A DNA stretch of 64,000 nucleotides from Maricaulis sp. (GTDB lineage Bacteria; Pseudomonadota; Alphaproteobacteria; Caulobacterales; Maricaulaceae), in contig NZ_JASBRI010000029.1 in NCBI RefSeq assembly GCF_030149515.1, positions 62,001 through 126,000 of the forward strand, in the 5' to 3' direction. The translations under genes were made by a program, and so were the position numbers. How positions within the stretch are numbered: the first letter of the stretch is position 1; the number at the start of each line of letters is the position of its first letter. The notes beneath the pieces were generated by a model, which was given only the letters and a program-made list of their open reading frames with translations, searched no databases and was not told where the DNA came from. Shown in pieces: positions 52,967 through 62,456 of this stretch.

Positions 52967-55075
52967 ATGCGAGGGAAAGTATTCGGCGTGGTCGCAGGGG
53001 CCGCGACAGCCGCTATATTGGGCAATTCGTGCTGGGCATTCCAGGACGGCGCAGGAGCTGGGCCTGCGATGACTGCCATCGAAAACCGTGCCGGGATAGC
53101 GGTCTACGCTCCGGTCTTCTTCAACTCCTATGCTCCCACGACGGCGCTGGACATGGTTTCGCGCGTGCCGGGCTTCTCGCTGTCCAACGGCGACAGGGGC
53201 AGGCGCGGGCTGGGCGACAGTTTCGGCAATCTTCTGATCAACGGACAGCGCCCGTCCAACAAGTCCTTGTCGCTCCAGACCGTTCTGCAGCGTATACCCG
53301 TGGCGGATGTGCAGCGCATAGAACTGATCCAGGAAGCGCTTCCCGAGTACGAGATGCGCGGTCATTCCCGGCTGGTGAATGTGATCCTGCGCGAGGGTGC
53401 CGGCCGATCCGGTTCCTGGACCGGCCGTGTAATGCTTTCCGATTCGGGCCGCGTCGGAACGCGGCATGAAGGCTCCTACACCTTTCCCGTCGGATCGGCC
53501 GAGATCATCCTGGGTATAGATACCGGGTTTTCCGGCAACCGGCTCAACCGGCGTGAAGCCCGCTATGACGGCGGGGGCGCCCTGACTCGATCCTCGAGCG
53601 ACAGCGATCAGCGCAATTATGCCGAGATCGTTCCGACTGCGACCGTGAACTGGACGGTCGACGACCGCTCCAGCCTGCGTCTGGATACGCGGGCCGAAGC
53701 CTGGACCTGGAATCGCCAACAGGTGAGCTTCACCGACGATGCCGCCGGCGATCCGCTGCTGTTCGAGCGCAGCCAAACCGAGAACCACGGCAGTGCCTGG
53801 TCGGCCACCGGCACATACCATCGCGACTGGACGGATACGATCTCGACAGAAAGCATCCTGCTGGCCCGCCGCGAACGCTGGGAGGACGGACCCGAGCCCT
53901 TCGAACGCTATGATCCGCAAGCCGGTTTTATCGGCGCAACCATCGTCGAATTCGAAGGCCAGTATGAGGAGACCGCCTTCCGGCAGACCCTGTCCTGGGA
54001 CCCGGATGACCGGCACTCCTTCGAGATCGGCGCAGAGACCGCCCTCAATGCCCGCGACACCGACTTTGCCCTGTCCGAGGACGATGGCGCCACGATTACT
54101 CCCATCCCTTTGCCCGTGTCGACAACGCGAGTCGAAGAGACCAGGAGCGAGGTATTCGCCAACCATGTCTGGTCGTTGAACGATCAGCTGAGTCTCGAAA
54201 GCGGCCTGCGCTACGAATTCTCCGAGATCACGCAGACCGGCGATGCCAACCAGTCGCGCTCGTTCACCTATGCCAAGCCAAGCGTGACGCTTAACTGGCG
54301 GAGAAACGCCGAAAACCGCTTCCGCATCACGGCCGAACGCGATGTGGATCAGCTGGAGTTCAGCAAGTTCGCCAGCTCAGTCGATGTTGCCGACAACAAC
54401 TCCACGCTCGGCAATCCCGACTACGTGCCGCAGCGAACCTGGACGGTCGAGGCGGAGTGGGAGCGCCGGTTCGGCGATGACGGATCGTTCTCCCTTCAGG
54501 TCGGCTATGACTGGATCCAGGACCTGGACGGATGGATCCCGGTCGTGACGCCGGACGGCGTGTTCGACGCGCCGGGCAATATCGGCGACGGCACCAATCT
54601 GCGTGTGACCGGCAATCTGACCACACCGCTGGACCAGCTTGGCCTGAGCAATGCCGTCATCGACGTTTTCCTGGAATGGTATGACACGAACGTCGAGGAT
54701 CCGCTCACCGGCGCGGACCGGCACTGGTCGGGCGTCCGTGAATGGGAATTGCGCCTCGACTACCGCCAGACCTTCCCCGAGCAGCAATTCGCTTGGGGCT
54801 GGGACTATTTCTGGCTGTCGGACGGAAACGCATACTTCGCCCAGCGTCAGGAGACCTATGACAATACCGACGGCGATCTGGACATATACGTCGAGACGAC
54901 CCGCTGGTTCGGCGCGACGATCCGGGCCGGCATGGATGCCGTGCTGAATACCGGCGACCAGCGGACCCGGGCCTTCTACGACGGATCGCGCGCCAATGGC
55001 GTGATCCTGGCTACGGAGCACCGCAATGTCTCGATGGGGCGAACCGGCTATATCCGCATCGTGAACACGTTCTAG
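52967..55075 (+). CDS. TonB-dependent outer-membrane receptor
   Basis: 702 residues. Signal peptide (MRGKVFGVVAGAATAAILG to about WAFQ), a short linker, then the plug domain: NSYAPTTALDMVSRVPGFSL, GNLLINGQRPSNKS, IPVADVQRIELIQ and YEMRGHSRLVNVILR. The rest is beta-barrel strands with alternating aromatics ending in a terminal Phe (YIRIVNTF), the outer-membrane insertion signal. The protein is short for a TonB receptor because there is no N-terminal carboxypeptidase or signalling domain. No TonB box is obvious. Substrate unknown. AAGGG precedes the ATG. Confidence 0.88.
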   Translation: MRGKVFGVVAGAATAAILGNSCWAFQDGAGAGPAMTAIENRAGIAVYAPVFFNSYAPTTALDMVSRVPGFSLSNGDRGRRGLGDSFGNLLINGQRPSNKSLSLQTVLQRIPVADVQRIELIQEALPEYEMRGHSRLVNVILREGAGRSGSWTGRVMLSDSGRVGTRHEGSYTFPVGSAEIILGIDTGFSGNRLNRREARYDGGGALTRSSSDSDQRNYAEIVPTATVNWTVDDRSSLRLDTRAEAWTWNRQQVSFTDDAAGDPLLFERSQTENHGSAWSATGTYHRDWTDTISTESILLARRERWEDGPEPFERYDPQAGFIGATIVEFEGQYEETAFRQTLSWDPDDRHSFEIGAETALNARDTDFALSEDDGATITPIPLPVSTTRVEETRSEVFANHVWSLNDQLSLESGLRYEFSEITQTGDANQSRSFTYAKPSVTLNWRRNAENRFRITAERDVDQLEFSKFASSVDVADNNSTLGNPDYVPQRTWTVEAEWERRFGDDGSFSLQVGYDWIQDLDGWIPVVTPDGVFDAPGNIGDGTNLRVTGNLTTPLDQLGLSNAVIDVFLEWYDTNVEDPLTGADRHWSGVREWELRLDYRQTFPEQQFAWGWDYFWLSDGNAYFAQRQETYDNTDGDLDIYVETTRWFGATIRAGMDAVLNTGDQRTRAFYDGSRANGVILATEHRNVSMGRTGYIRIVNTF

Positions 55076-55080
55076 TGCGC

Positions 55081-55106
55081 TCGGGGGACGGTTCGCCCTC
55101 CCCCGA
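55081..55106 (+). terminator. Hairpin after the TonB-dependent receptor gene
   Basis: TCGGGGG / CCCCCGA arms (55081-55087 and 55100-55106), inner GG/CC pairs closing a TTCG tetraloop; starts 5 nt after the stop. No strong T run follows. Confidence 0.5.
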
Positions 55107-55266
55107 TTGCCGCCCTTCTCGCGGCCCCGGAAAACGGGCAGGTGGCGGCACAGGTCCGGTCGACCGGTCGGCAGACGTCACGGGAGCCCACGAGCCCGAC
55201 ATGTCACTCGATATCTTCCGGCCCGCCTTACTGCGCATGTCCGGTACATTCTGATCCGTCCGCACA

Positions 55267-55302
55267 CGAAACCCGGTCTTGTTGCCGCCCGACCGGGTTT
55301 CG
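55267..55302. terminator. Perfect 12-bp inverted repeat in the receptor-protease gap
   Basis: CGAAACCCGGTC / GACCGGGTTTCG with a 12-nt loop. The AAACCC/GGGTTT outer part gives a short T run on either strand, so it may terminate in either direction; it could also act in the leader of the protease mRNA. Confidence 0.5.
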
Positions 55303-55469
55303 TTGCGGCGCCCCGCCGGAATGGAGTAGACTTGGAACTCTAGGCAACAGCAACAAGACGCTGAAAAGGCAGTCGGACACAAACTGGCCAGCGCAGGGGC
55401 AGCTGGCGGATCGCACGCCCGGTTCCATCGGCAGATTGCCGATGCGGGAACGGCAATGGAGCCATGATC

Positions 55470-56414
55470 ATGACGTTCGCCCCCCGCCGGCACGGCCGGT
55501 TTCTCGACCTCCCCGCCATCGCCTGTCTGGCCGTGGCCGCCATGACCAGCCCGCCAGCAGCAGCAAGCCCCGTCGAGCTTCAGCTGCAGCGTGCGAACAG
55601 CGGCCATGTCCTCCTGCCTGTCACCATCGACGGGGATGGCCCCTTTACCTTCCTCCTCGACACTGGCGCTACGCATACCGCGATCGCCGCACCGCTTGCC
55701 GAGCAGTTCGGTTTCGTTTCCGCCTGGGCTCTCTACGGCGATGTACAGGCGCTCACCACCCGTTTCGAAGCCGAGCGCTTCGCGCTGGAAGACGTTCGCC
55801 TGGCCGGCCAGGATCCGATGGATCTGGTCAGTGTCGTGATCCCGGTCGAAGAGGGTCAGCCCATTCCCGTATCAGGACTTCTGGGCGCCGATGCCATCGC
55901 TGCATCGCGCTATGACATCGACTTCGGCGCGGGCCGGCTTACACTCGACGCACATCCGGCCCGCCATGCCGATGGGCAGGTGGCAGACAGCGGCCTGTTG
56001 ATCGGGACGGCGGGTCTGCGCCGCGGCGTGCACCGGATCCACGTCATGCTGGATTCGGGCAGCGCCCGTACTCTGGTCAACCGCAGGCTCCAGCGCCAGG
56101 TTTCCAACCGCACGATGGTGGTGCGCATGGGCGGAACGGGGTCGCGGATCGGCGGCATCGACGGCAATGAACAGGAAGAGGCTCGGCCGGTCATCCTGCG
56201 CCATCTCCAGATCGGTGGATTGTGCATCCCGGCGGTCGCGGCCCTGGAAGCCGACCTGGATATCTTCCGCGCCCTGGGCTGGGAGCATCAGCCGGCCATG
56301 GTGATCGGCATGGATGTGCTGCAGCACGCGCGCGTGCGCGTCGACCGCGAAACCGGCACGTATGAGATCGATGCCTCGGCCGCCAGCGACGCCCTGGCCT
56401 GCGAGCGCGGCTGA
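55470..56414 (+). CDS. Secreted two-domain retropepsin-like aspartic protease
   Basis: 314 residues. Sec signal peptide (to about PAAAS), then two aspartic-protease-type domains in tandem: domain 1 with FTFLLDTGATHTAI (Asp64) and domain 2 with IHVMLDSGSARTLV (Asp195). Each is followed by a hydrophobic-hydrophobic-Gly element (SGLLGADAIA and MVIGMDVLQHARV). Retropepsins normally work as dimers of one-Asp units; here both catalytic Asp are on one chain, as in pepsins. The ATG at 55470 has GGAG at 8-nt spacing; ATG 55464 has only 2 nt. Substrate unknown. Lies between a TonB receptor and a convergent peptide transporter. Confidence 0.85.
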   Translation: MTFAPRRHGRFLDLPAIACLAVAAMTSPPAAASPVELQLQRANSGHVLLPVTIDGDGPFTFLLDTGATHTAIAAPLAEQFGFVSAWALYGDVQALTTRFEAERFALEDVRLAGQDPMDLVSVVIPVEEGQPIPVSGLLGADAIAASRYDIDFGAGRLTLDAHPARHADGQVADSGLLIGTAGLRRGVHRIHVMLDSGSARTLVNRRLQRQVSNRTMVVRMGGTGSRIGGIDGNEQEEARPVILRHLQIGGLCIPAVAALEADLDIFRALGWEHQPAMVIGMDVLQHARVRVDRETGTYEIDASAASDALACERG

Positions 56415-56440
56415 TCGCAAGGTGATCCAGCACGGGTATG

Positions 56441-56473
56441 AAAAGGGCCGCGGAGCGTGATGCTCCGCGGCCC
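56441..56473. terminator. Bidirectional terminator between the protease and POT genes
   Basis: Perfect 12-bp stem GGGCCGCGGAGC / GCTCCGCGGCCC (56445-56456, 56462-56473) with loop GTGAT. AAAA on the left gives a T run on the minus strand, and GTTTC follows on the plus strand. It separates the two convergent genes. Confidence 0.85.
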
Positions 56474-56498
56474 GTTTCACGCCTGACGGCCCGCAGTG

Positions 56499-58511
56499 CT
56501 ACGGCGCGTCGGACGTGCGGTCCATCGACGCTCCGCCCGCCTCGGTCTCCATCGGACGCGGCACACCGCCAACCCGGCCATGACCGAGCTTCTTGAGGAA
56601 GGGTGACAGGATGAAGACCACAATGGCAATGCCGACCGCGACCAGCCCCACATTCCAGTAGACCGAAGCATAATTCGCCTTGGCGGCCGCGAGATCGACG
56701 ATCTCGCCGCCCACGGTCTCTGCCCCCGTCGAGGCCGCGATGACACCGGCGACATAGTTGCCGAAGCCCGAAGCCAGGAACCAGGCCCCCATCATCATGC
56801 CGACCACACGCGGCACCGAGAGCTTGGTCACCATCGACAGCCCGACCGGTGACAGGCAGAGCTCGCCCGTGGTGTGCAGGAGATAGATGAGCACGACCCA
56901 GATCATCGGGGTCAGCCCTTCCGTGCCGGTCATGTTGATGCCCTGGACCAGTACGATGAAGCCGAGGCCGACCTGAAGAATACCCAGGCCGAATTTCACC
57001 ACCGTGTTCGGCTCCATATTGCGCTTGGCCAGCGCGATCCAGAGCCAGGCAAAGACCGGCGCCAGGATGAAGATGAAGCCCGCATTGAGCGACTGGAACC
57101 AGGACGCCGGCACTTCAAACCCGAAGATCACCCGGTCCACGGCACGGTCGGTGAACAGGTTGAGCGAAGAGCCCGCCTGCTCGAACAGCGCCCAGAAGGG
57201 CAGCTGCAGCAGGATCAGGAACAAGGCCAGCAGCATGCGGTCGCGATCGACGGACGGGATCTTGATCACGTCCATCACCACGATGGCCGCCACCATCACC
57301 GCACCTACGGCCAATGGCCACGACGTGATGGCAGAGGGCAGGCCCGACACGTCGACACCGAGCGTCCCGGCCGCCTGGATCACGACCGGCACGGCCATGA
57401 TGATGAAGCCGAGGGCGAAGATCAGCCGTTCGGATGCCGGATTCTTGCCGTCTGCGGGACGCCCGAAGACAAAGAGCGACATGCCGATGATGACGGCCAT
57501 CATCAACAGGCCGAACCCGTTGAGCAGGTCGCCCACAAAGGCTTCGTTCATGATCAGGAGCCAGGAGACAAAGACCATCAGAACACCGCCGAGATAGACG
57601 GCGATTTCCTTGTTGATGGGGCCGAAGGCTCGCTCCTTCAGCTTTGCCGGCTCGGGCGGATCGGCCTTGCCCTGCAGCCAGCCCTGACCGAACTGGAAGA
57701 TCACGAGCCCCAGAAGCATGCCGAAACCGGCCAGGCCGAACCCGTAGGCCCAGCCATAGACCTGGCCGAGATAGCCACAGGCCAGGACCGCGATGAAGGA
57801 CCCCAGATTGATGCCCATGTAGAAGATGGTGAAACCCGCATCCCGCCGCTCATCGCCCGGCTCGTAGAGCGCACCGACAATCGTCGAGATATTGGCCTTG
57901 AGGAAGCCGACCCCGGAAATGATCAGCGCCAGCGACAGGTAGAAGATCATCAGGAAGGTCGGATTCTGGGTGACCGTCATCGCGTATTCGCCGGCCGGCA
58001 GGAGAGCCGGAAGCCCGCTTGCGGCCGGATCGGCCACAACCACACCCTCACCGGTGAAGGAGATCTCGGACTGGCCGCTGTCGGTCACGACGAAACGCTG
58101 GGCATCGTCGCCACGCCCCTCGGTGACCACCTGATAGGCCGCGCCCTGGTATTCGACATGCTGATCGGCCTGATTGCCTTCGAACGCCATGCCGAAATGG
58201 CCGAGCACCAGCAGGATAGCGCCGAAGGTCACGGCCTTTCGCGAGCCCAGATAGCGGTCGGCCAGCATGCCGCCGATCACCGGCATCACATAGACCAGCG
58301 CGGTATAGGCCCCGTAGATCAGGGCCGAGCGCTGGTCGGAAAACAGGAAGTGCTGCGTCAGGTAAAAGATCAGCAGCGCACGCATGCCGTAGTAGGAGAA
58401 ACGCTCCCACATCTCGGTCAAGAACAGGATGGCCAATCCCTTGGGATGGCCGAAGAAGGACGTATCCCTTTTTGCGGGCGCACCGCCCGGCGTTGCGGTT
58501 GTATCCGTCAC
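56499..58511 (-). CDS. Proton-dependent oligopeptide transporter (POT family MFS)
   Basis: 670 residues, about 14 membrane helices. POT signature E33-xx-E36-R37-F (FLTEMWERFSYYGMRALL) on helix 1, the second POT motif FTIFYMGINLGSFIA, and GVGFLKANISTIVG. Takes up di- and tripeptides with protons across the inner membrane. Compared with ~500-residue DtpA-type members it has an extra soluble insertion at about residues 110-180 (beta-rich, periplasmic by topology). Convergent with the retropepsin gene, with a shared terminator. Confidence 0.95.
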   Translation of the reverse strand: MTDTTATPGGAPAKRDTSFFGHPKGLAILFLTEMWERFSYYGMRALLIFYLTQHFLFSDQRSALIYGAYTALVYVMPVIGGMLADRYLGSRKAVTFGAILLVLGHFGMAFEGNQADQHVEYQGAAYQVVTEGRGDDAQRFVVTDSGQSEISFTGEGVVVADPAASGLPALLPAGEYAMTVTQNPTFLMIFYLSLALIISGVGFLKANISTIVGALYEPGDERRDAGFTIFYMGINLGSFIAVLACGYLGQVYGWAYGFGLAGFGMLLGLVIFQFGQGWLQGKADPPEPAKLKERAFGPINKEIAVYLGGVLMVFVSWLLIMNEAFVGDLLNGFGLLMMAVIIGMSLFVFGRPADGKNPASERLIFALGFIIMAVPVVIQAAGTLGVDVSGLPSAITSWPLAVGAVMVAAIVVMDVIKIPSVDRDRMLLALFLILLQLPFWALFEQAGSSLNLFTDRAVDRVIFGFEVPASWFQSLNAGFIFILAPVFAWLWIALAKRNMEPNTVVKFGLGILQVGLGFIVLVQGINMTGTEGLTPMIWVVLIYLLHTTGELCLSPVGLSMVTKLSVPRVVGMMMGAWFLASGFGNYVAGVIAASTGAETVGGEIVDLAAAKANYASVYWNVGLVAVGIAIVVFILSPFLKKLGHGRVGGVPRPMETEAGGASMDRTSDAP

Positions 58512-58646
58512 GCAAATCTCCCCAGTACCCGCCCCACGCGGGCTTTATGCTTGATCGCAATTGACCATGCAGACGGGGAAGGCTCAAGCCTGAGGCGCGG
58601 CTGATACGGCGGGCCGCTTATACTTTTCGGTGTACGGAGTGCGGCC

Positions 58647-60023
58647 CTAGTAGGCACACTCGGTAAACACGGGCTCGATCGAACCGCGCCATTCACCGTT
58701 GAAGCGTTCGATCAACCCTTCCGCTCGGGTACGGCCGGACGCGGCGATCTCGTCGAGATCGTCGAGGAAAAGCGCCTCGTTTTCACCATGCCCGTTCAGA
58801 TACTTACGGGCATTGAGACCGGACCGGGCGATGGCCAGGACTTCCGTGGCGATGTCCTGCAGAGCGCGATCGCGGAACGGGGTCTTCAGACCGAATTGCG
58901 CGGCGCCTAGGCGCAAGCCTTCACGCTCCTGCGCCGTCCAGTCGCGAACCAGGTCCCAGGCCGCATCCAGCGCCGTACCGTCATAGAGCAGTCCGACCCA
59001 GAAGGCCGGCAGGGCGCACAGCGTGTTCCACGGCCCCGAGTCGGCCCCGCGCATTTCCAGAAAGGTCTTCAGCCGCACTTCCGGGAACAGGGTCGACAGA
59101 TGATCTTCCCAATCGCTGACTACCGGCTTCTCGCCCGGCAGGGCCGGCAGTTTGCCGTCGAGAAAATCGCGGAAGCTCTGGCCCGTCGCGTCGAGATATT
59201 TCCCGCCGCGCTTGACGAAATACATCGGTACATCCAGCGCCCAGTCGCGATACCGTTCGAACCCGAACCCCTCGTCGAACACGAAGGGCAGCATGCCGGT
59301 GCGGTGATTGTCGGTATCGGTCCACACATGGGCCCTGTAGGAGAGATAACCGTTCAGCCCGCCATCCTTGAACGGCGAATTGGCGAACAGGGCCGTGGCC
59401 AGCGGTTGCAGCGCCAGCGATACGCGGAACTTCTTCGCCATATCGGTTTCGGACGCGAAATCGAGATTGGTCTGCACGGTGCACGAACGGAACATCATCT
59501 GATGACCCAGCGAGCCCACCTTTGGCATATAGGCCTTCATCAGCTGATAGCGCGCCTTGGGCATCATCGGCGTCTCGTCCAGCGACCATTTCGGTGAAAA
59601 GCCCAGGCCCAGGAACCCGGCGCCGATGCGGTCGGCAACCTCGCGCACTTCGCGCAGATGCCCGTTCACCTCGGCGCAGGTCTGGTGGATGGTCTCAAGC
59701 GGCGCGCCGGAGAGTTCGAACTGGCCGCCCGGTTCCAGCGTGATCGAGGCGCCATTGCGCTTGAGCGCCACAACATGCCCGTCTTCCACCACCGGCTGCC
59801 AGCCGAAGGCCACGAGGCCCTCGAGCATTTTTCTCACGCTCGGCCCGGATCCGTTGTCGTAGGGCAGCGGGGTATGGTCGCCGAGGGCGAAGCCGAATTT
59901 CTCGTGCTCGGTGCCGATACGGAAATCACCGACCGGCTTGCAGCCCGCGGTAAAATAGGCCGTCAGCTGGTCCAGGCTTTCGATGGGAGCACCTTCGCCG
60001 CCCGGGTTGTACGTGCCGCTCAT
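58647..60023 (-). CDS. gshA: Glutamate-cysteine ligase
   Basis: 458 residues. Plant/alphaproteobacterial-type GCS2 ligase: [11 protein letters not shown], then [37 protein letters not shown] and [12 protein letters not shown]. First step of glutathione synthesis. The ATG at 60023 starts [17 protein letters not shown]; a TTG at 60041 would add six residues. Followed downstream only by the POT gene region; upstream is a 101-bp gap to a serine hydrolase gene. Confidence 0.95.
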   Translation of the reverse strand: MSGTYNPGGEGAPIESLDQLTAYFTAGCKPVGDFRIGTEHEKFGFALGDHTPLPYDNGSGPSVRKMLEGLVAFGWQPVVEDGHVVALKRNGASITLEPGGQFELSGAPLETIHQTCAEVNGHLREVREVADRIGAGFLGLGFSPKWSLDETPMMPKARYQLMKAYMPKVGSLGHQMMFRSCTVQTNLDFASETDMAKKFRVSLALQPLATALFANSPFKDGGLNGYLSYRAHVWTDTDNHRTGMLPFVFDEGFGFERYRDWALDVPMYFVKRGGKYLDATGQSFRDFLDGKLPALPGEKPVVSDWEDHLSTLFPEVRLKTFLEMRGADSGPWNTLCALPAFWVGLLYDGTALDAAWDLVRDWTAQEREGLRLGAAQFGLKTPFRDRALQDIATEVLAIARSGLNARKYLNGHGENEALFLDDLDEIAASGRTRAEGLIERFNGEWRGSIEPVFTECAY

Positions 60024-60124
60024 GCCAAGCGCCCCCGCCAATCAAGAATATTGGCAACAAATATGTGGGCACTTCCGCGGGTACAAGGGCGGCGAGGTGC
60101 GTTTCACACCGAAGTGACTGCCGG

Positions 60125-61552
60125 TCAGGGGCTTTCGCCCGTCAGGCCGGGAATGATGTATTGCCCCAACAGCGCGTTGGTGTGGGAGGAGGCGTTGTAG
60201 TTTCCGGCCGTCAGAACGACGACCGCGTCGAGCGCATCAAGAAGGATGATCTTCTGCCCGCCATTGCCGGAGGCCTGCGGGGTTTCGTGGCGCTCGCCGT
60301 CGACGAAGAGATAGCGGCCCCACCAGAAATAGCCGTAGGGCGTTCCCCCGATTTCGGCGTGAGCGGCCGTCATGCGCTCGATCCACTCCGCCGGCAGCAC
60401 CCGGTCGCCATCGAACACGCCGTCATTGGCGATCATCACCCCGATCTTCATCACGTCGCGCGGCCGCAGCCAAGCCTGGCAGAAATTGTCCGTATTCGAC
60501 CTGTCAGGGCTGAAATCCCAGTCATAGTCCGCGATGCCCAGCGGGGCGAACAGCACCTCGTCCGCAAACTCCACCAGCGGCATGCCGACCGCCATTTCGA
60601 CCATGCGGCCGGCCAGGATCACATTACCCGAGCAATAGGCCGCCTCGCTCCCCGGCTGTCTGGCCATGGGCAGGTCGAGGACGAAACGCACCCAGTCATC
60701 GCTCTGCCCCATCAGGACTTCGTTACCCGGTGAGCCGGGATCCCAGTCATCGCAGGCCAGCCCCGAACGCATGGAGAGCAGATCGTCCAGCGTGATCGCG
60801 CGCTTTCGGTCGTCGACATTCTCGAGAGCGTCATAGGCGTCGAAATAGGGCAGCACTTCCACGTCGACCGAGGCGATCGCGCCACGATCGATAGCCGCGC
60901 CGACGAGCAGGGCCACAAGCGTCTTGGTAGCCGAGCGCATCTGGTGCTGCGTGCCGCGGTCGTACTGGTAGAAATATTCTTCGAAGACGAGCGCACCGTC
61001 ACGGTAGACAAGCGCGCTGTGCACATAGGGCCATTCGTCGTCGTAAACGGACTGCGCCAGGGCGCTCACACGCTCGCGCAAGGGATCGCCGTTTGCCAGC
61101 TCAGCCGTAGCCAGACCGTCATCCAGGGTATCCGGCGCTCGATAGGCGTAGGTATCCGGCGCCCCGTCCGGCCGGCCGGTCCAGGCCGCTTCGGGATAGC
61201 GCTCCGTGGAATCGAGCATATGGAAGAGCCGGTTGGTCTCAAGCGGTTGGCTTTCCAGGACGCGATAGCCCGTCACCGCACCCGCCCGGTTACGCACAAA
61301 GTGCACTTCCTGCCCGCCGGAATTGAGAAAGACGTCGTCGCGATCCGGCTCCAGCGGGTAGCGGGCCCCGGAGATCACCGCATAGAGCCGCTCCGCATGT
61401 GGTCCGGCCGCAATCAGCAGCGTGGTGTCCCCCACGTATTCATAGCGGCCCTCATAAACCTCCAGAGGCCCCTCGCCGGACTGCGCGAAAACTCCTCCGG
61501 ACACTGCCAGACAGGCCATCACGCCAATGGCTAACCCATGAAAACGAAACAT
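60125..61552 (-). CDS. Secreted serine hydrolase, beta-lactamase family
   Basis: 475 residues. Signal peptide (to about GVFAQS), an N-terminal beta-rich region of about 110 residues, then the class-C beta-lactamase-type fold: SxxK as SATK (RSATKTLVALLVG), the tyrosine motif YCSGN, and the third motif at GNGGQKIILL. Two such hydrolases are in the window (the other at 23.5 kb) but they differ in length and N-terminal domain. Substrate unknown. Followed downstream by gshA; transcribed in the same direction as rsmE upstream. Confidence 0.88.
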   Translation of the reverse strand: MFRFHGLAIGVMACLAVSGGVFAQSGEGPLEVYEGRYEYVGDTTLLIAAGPHAERLYAVISGARYPLEPDRDDVFLNSGGQEVHFVRNRAGAVTGYRVLESQPLETNRLFHMLDSTERYPEAAWTGRPDGAPDTYAYRAPDTLDDGLATAELANGDPLRERVSALAQSVYDDEWPYVHSALVYRDGALVFEEYFYQYDRGTQHQMRSATKTLVALLVGAAIDRGAIASVDVEVLPYFDAYDALENVDDRKRAITLDDLLSMRSGLACDDWDPGSPGNEVLMGQSDDWVRFVLDLPMARQPGSEAAYCSGNVILAGRMVEMAVGMPLVEFADEVLFAPLGIADYDWDFSPDRSNTDNFCQAWLRPRDVMKIGVMIANDGVFDGDRVLPAEWIERMTAAHAEIGGTPYGYFWWGRYLFVDGERHETPQASGNGGQKIILLDALDAVVVLTAGNYNASSHTNALLGQYIIPGLTGESP

Positions 61553-61602
61553 TGAATCATCCCCGCAACTGGCGCCGATCCCACTGTCGGATTGTGTCCC
61601 AA

Positions 61603-62379
61603 TTAAGACGCTCGGACGGCCCAGTCGCCCACAGCCGCCTGCCAGAGCGTCAGCGCAGCGACCGCGGCGGTCTCCGCTCGCAGCACACGTGGTCCCAGCG
61701 TCACGGGGATGACAAAATCCAGACTGCGCAGACGGGCGCGCTCATCCGGCGAGAACCCGCCCTCCGGCCCGATCAGGATTGCAGCAGGCCCCGGCTCGAT
61801 GGCGGACAGCGCCTCGAGCATCGGCCGTCCCCGGCCGCGGGCGCCGCCCCAGGGCACGCCATCCTCATCGCCCGCCTCGTCGCAATAGATGAGCCGGCGT
61901 GCGGGATCCCAGCTGTCGAGCACGTGGTCCAACCTGTCCAGCTCATGCACGCGCGGCAGATCGAGCCGCTCGGTCTGTTCCGCGGCCTCCTTGGCGATCA
62001 GGCGGAAGCGGTCGGTCTTGATGCGATCGCTCTGGGTGCGGGCAGTGCTCACCGGGCGGATCTCGGCGGCGCCCAGCTCTGTGGCCTTTTCCACGACAAG
62101 ATCGGTCTTCTGGCGCTTGACCGGTGCGAACAGCAGCCAGAGATCCGGCACACTGCACTGTTCCCGCGTCTGCTCGACCGGCTCAAGCAGGGCCGCCTTG
62201 CGGCCTGCCTCGACGATGCCGGCACGCCATTCCCCGTTGCGGCCGTTGAACAGGCGCACCGTGTCGCCTGCACCGCGGCGCATCACATTCACCAGATAGT
62301 GCACATCCTCTTTCGGCAGGGCGACCGCCTGACCGGCGGCAAGATCCTGGCCGACGAAAAGTCTCGGATCGGTTGACAT
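61603..62379 (-). CDS. rsmE: 16S rRNA (uracil-1498-N3) methyltransferase
   Basis: 258 residues. SPOUT-fold methyltransferase: N-terminal PUA-like RNA-binding part (HYLVNVMRRGAGDTVRLFNG), then KATELGAAEIRPV, ILIGPEGGFSPDE and the knot sequence LGPRVLRAETAAVAAL. Methylates U1498 of 16S rRNA. The ATG at 62379 starts MSTDPRLFVG. An in-frame open stretch upstream belongs to the divergent ubiA leader. Divergent from ubiA across 77 bp. Confidence 0.95.
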   Translation of the reverse strand: MSTDPRLFVGQDLAAGQAVALPKEDVHYLVNVMRRGAGDTVRLFNGRNGEWRAGIVEAGRKAALLEPVEQTREQCSVPDLWLLFAPVKRQKTDLVVEKATELGAAEIRPVSTARTQSDRIKTDRFRLIAKEAAEQTERLDLPRVHELDRLDHVLDSWDPARRLIYCDEAGDEDGVPWGGARGRGRPMLEALSAIEPGPAAILIGPEGGFSPDERARLRSLDFVIPVTLGPRVLRAETAAVAALTLWQAAVGDWAVRAS

Positions 62380-62456
62380 GGCTCCGCTTTGGCGGCGCAG
62401 TGGTGCGACGTCAAGTCCGCCTTGAATTGAGTCCCGGCTTTTGCCACACCGCCAGG

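Larger units (their letters stand above)
55076..55463. other. Intergenic region with hairpins, no gene
   Basis: 388 bp between the receptor and protease genes, with no gene I can support on either strand. Right after the receptor stop is a hairpin with a TTCG loop (55081-55106). Further on is a perfect 12-bp inverted repeat (55267-55302), possibly the real terminator or a leader element of the protease gene. The rest has no recognisable feature. Confidence 0.6.

Noticed and set aside
55142-55915. Plus-strand open frame spanning the receptor-protease gap
   Set aside because: It overlaps the protease gene in another frame, is Arg/Pro/His-rich, crosses the inverted repeat at 55267 and has no SD.
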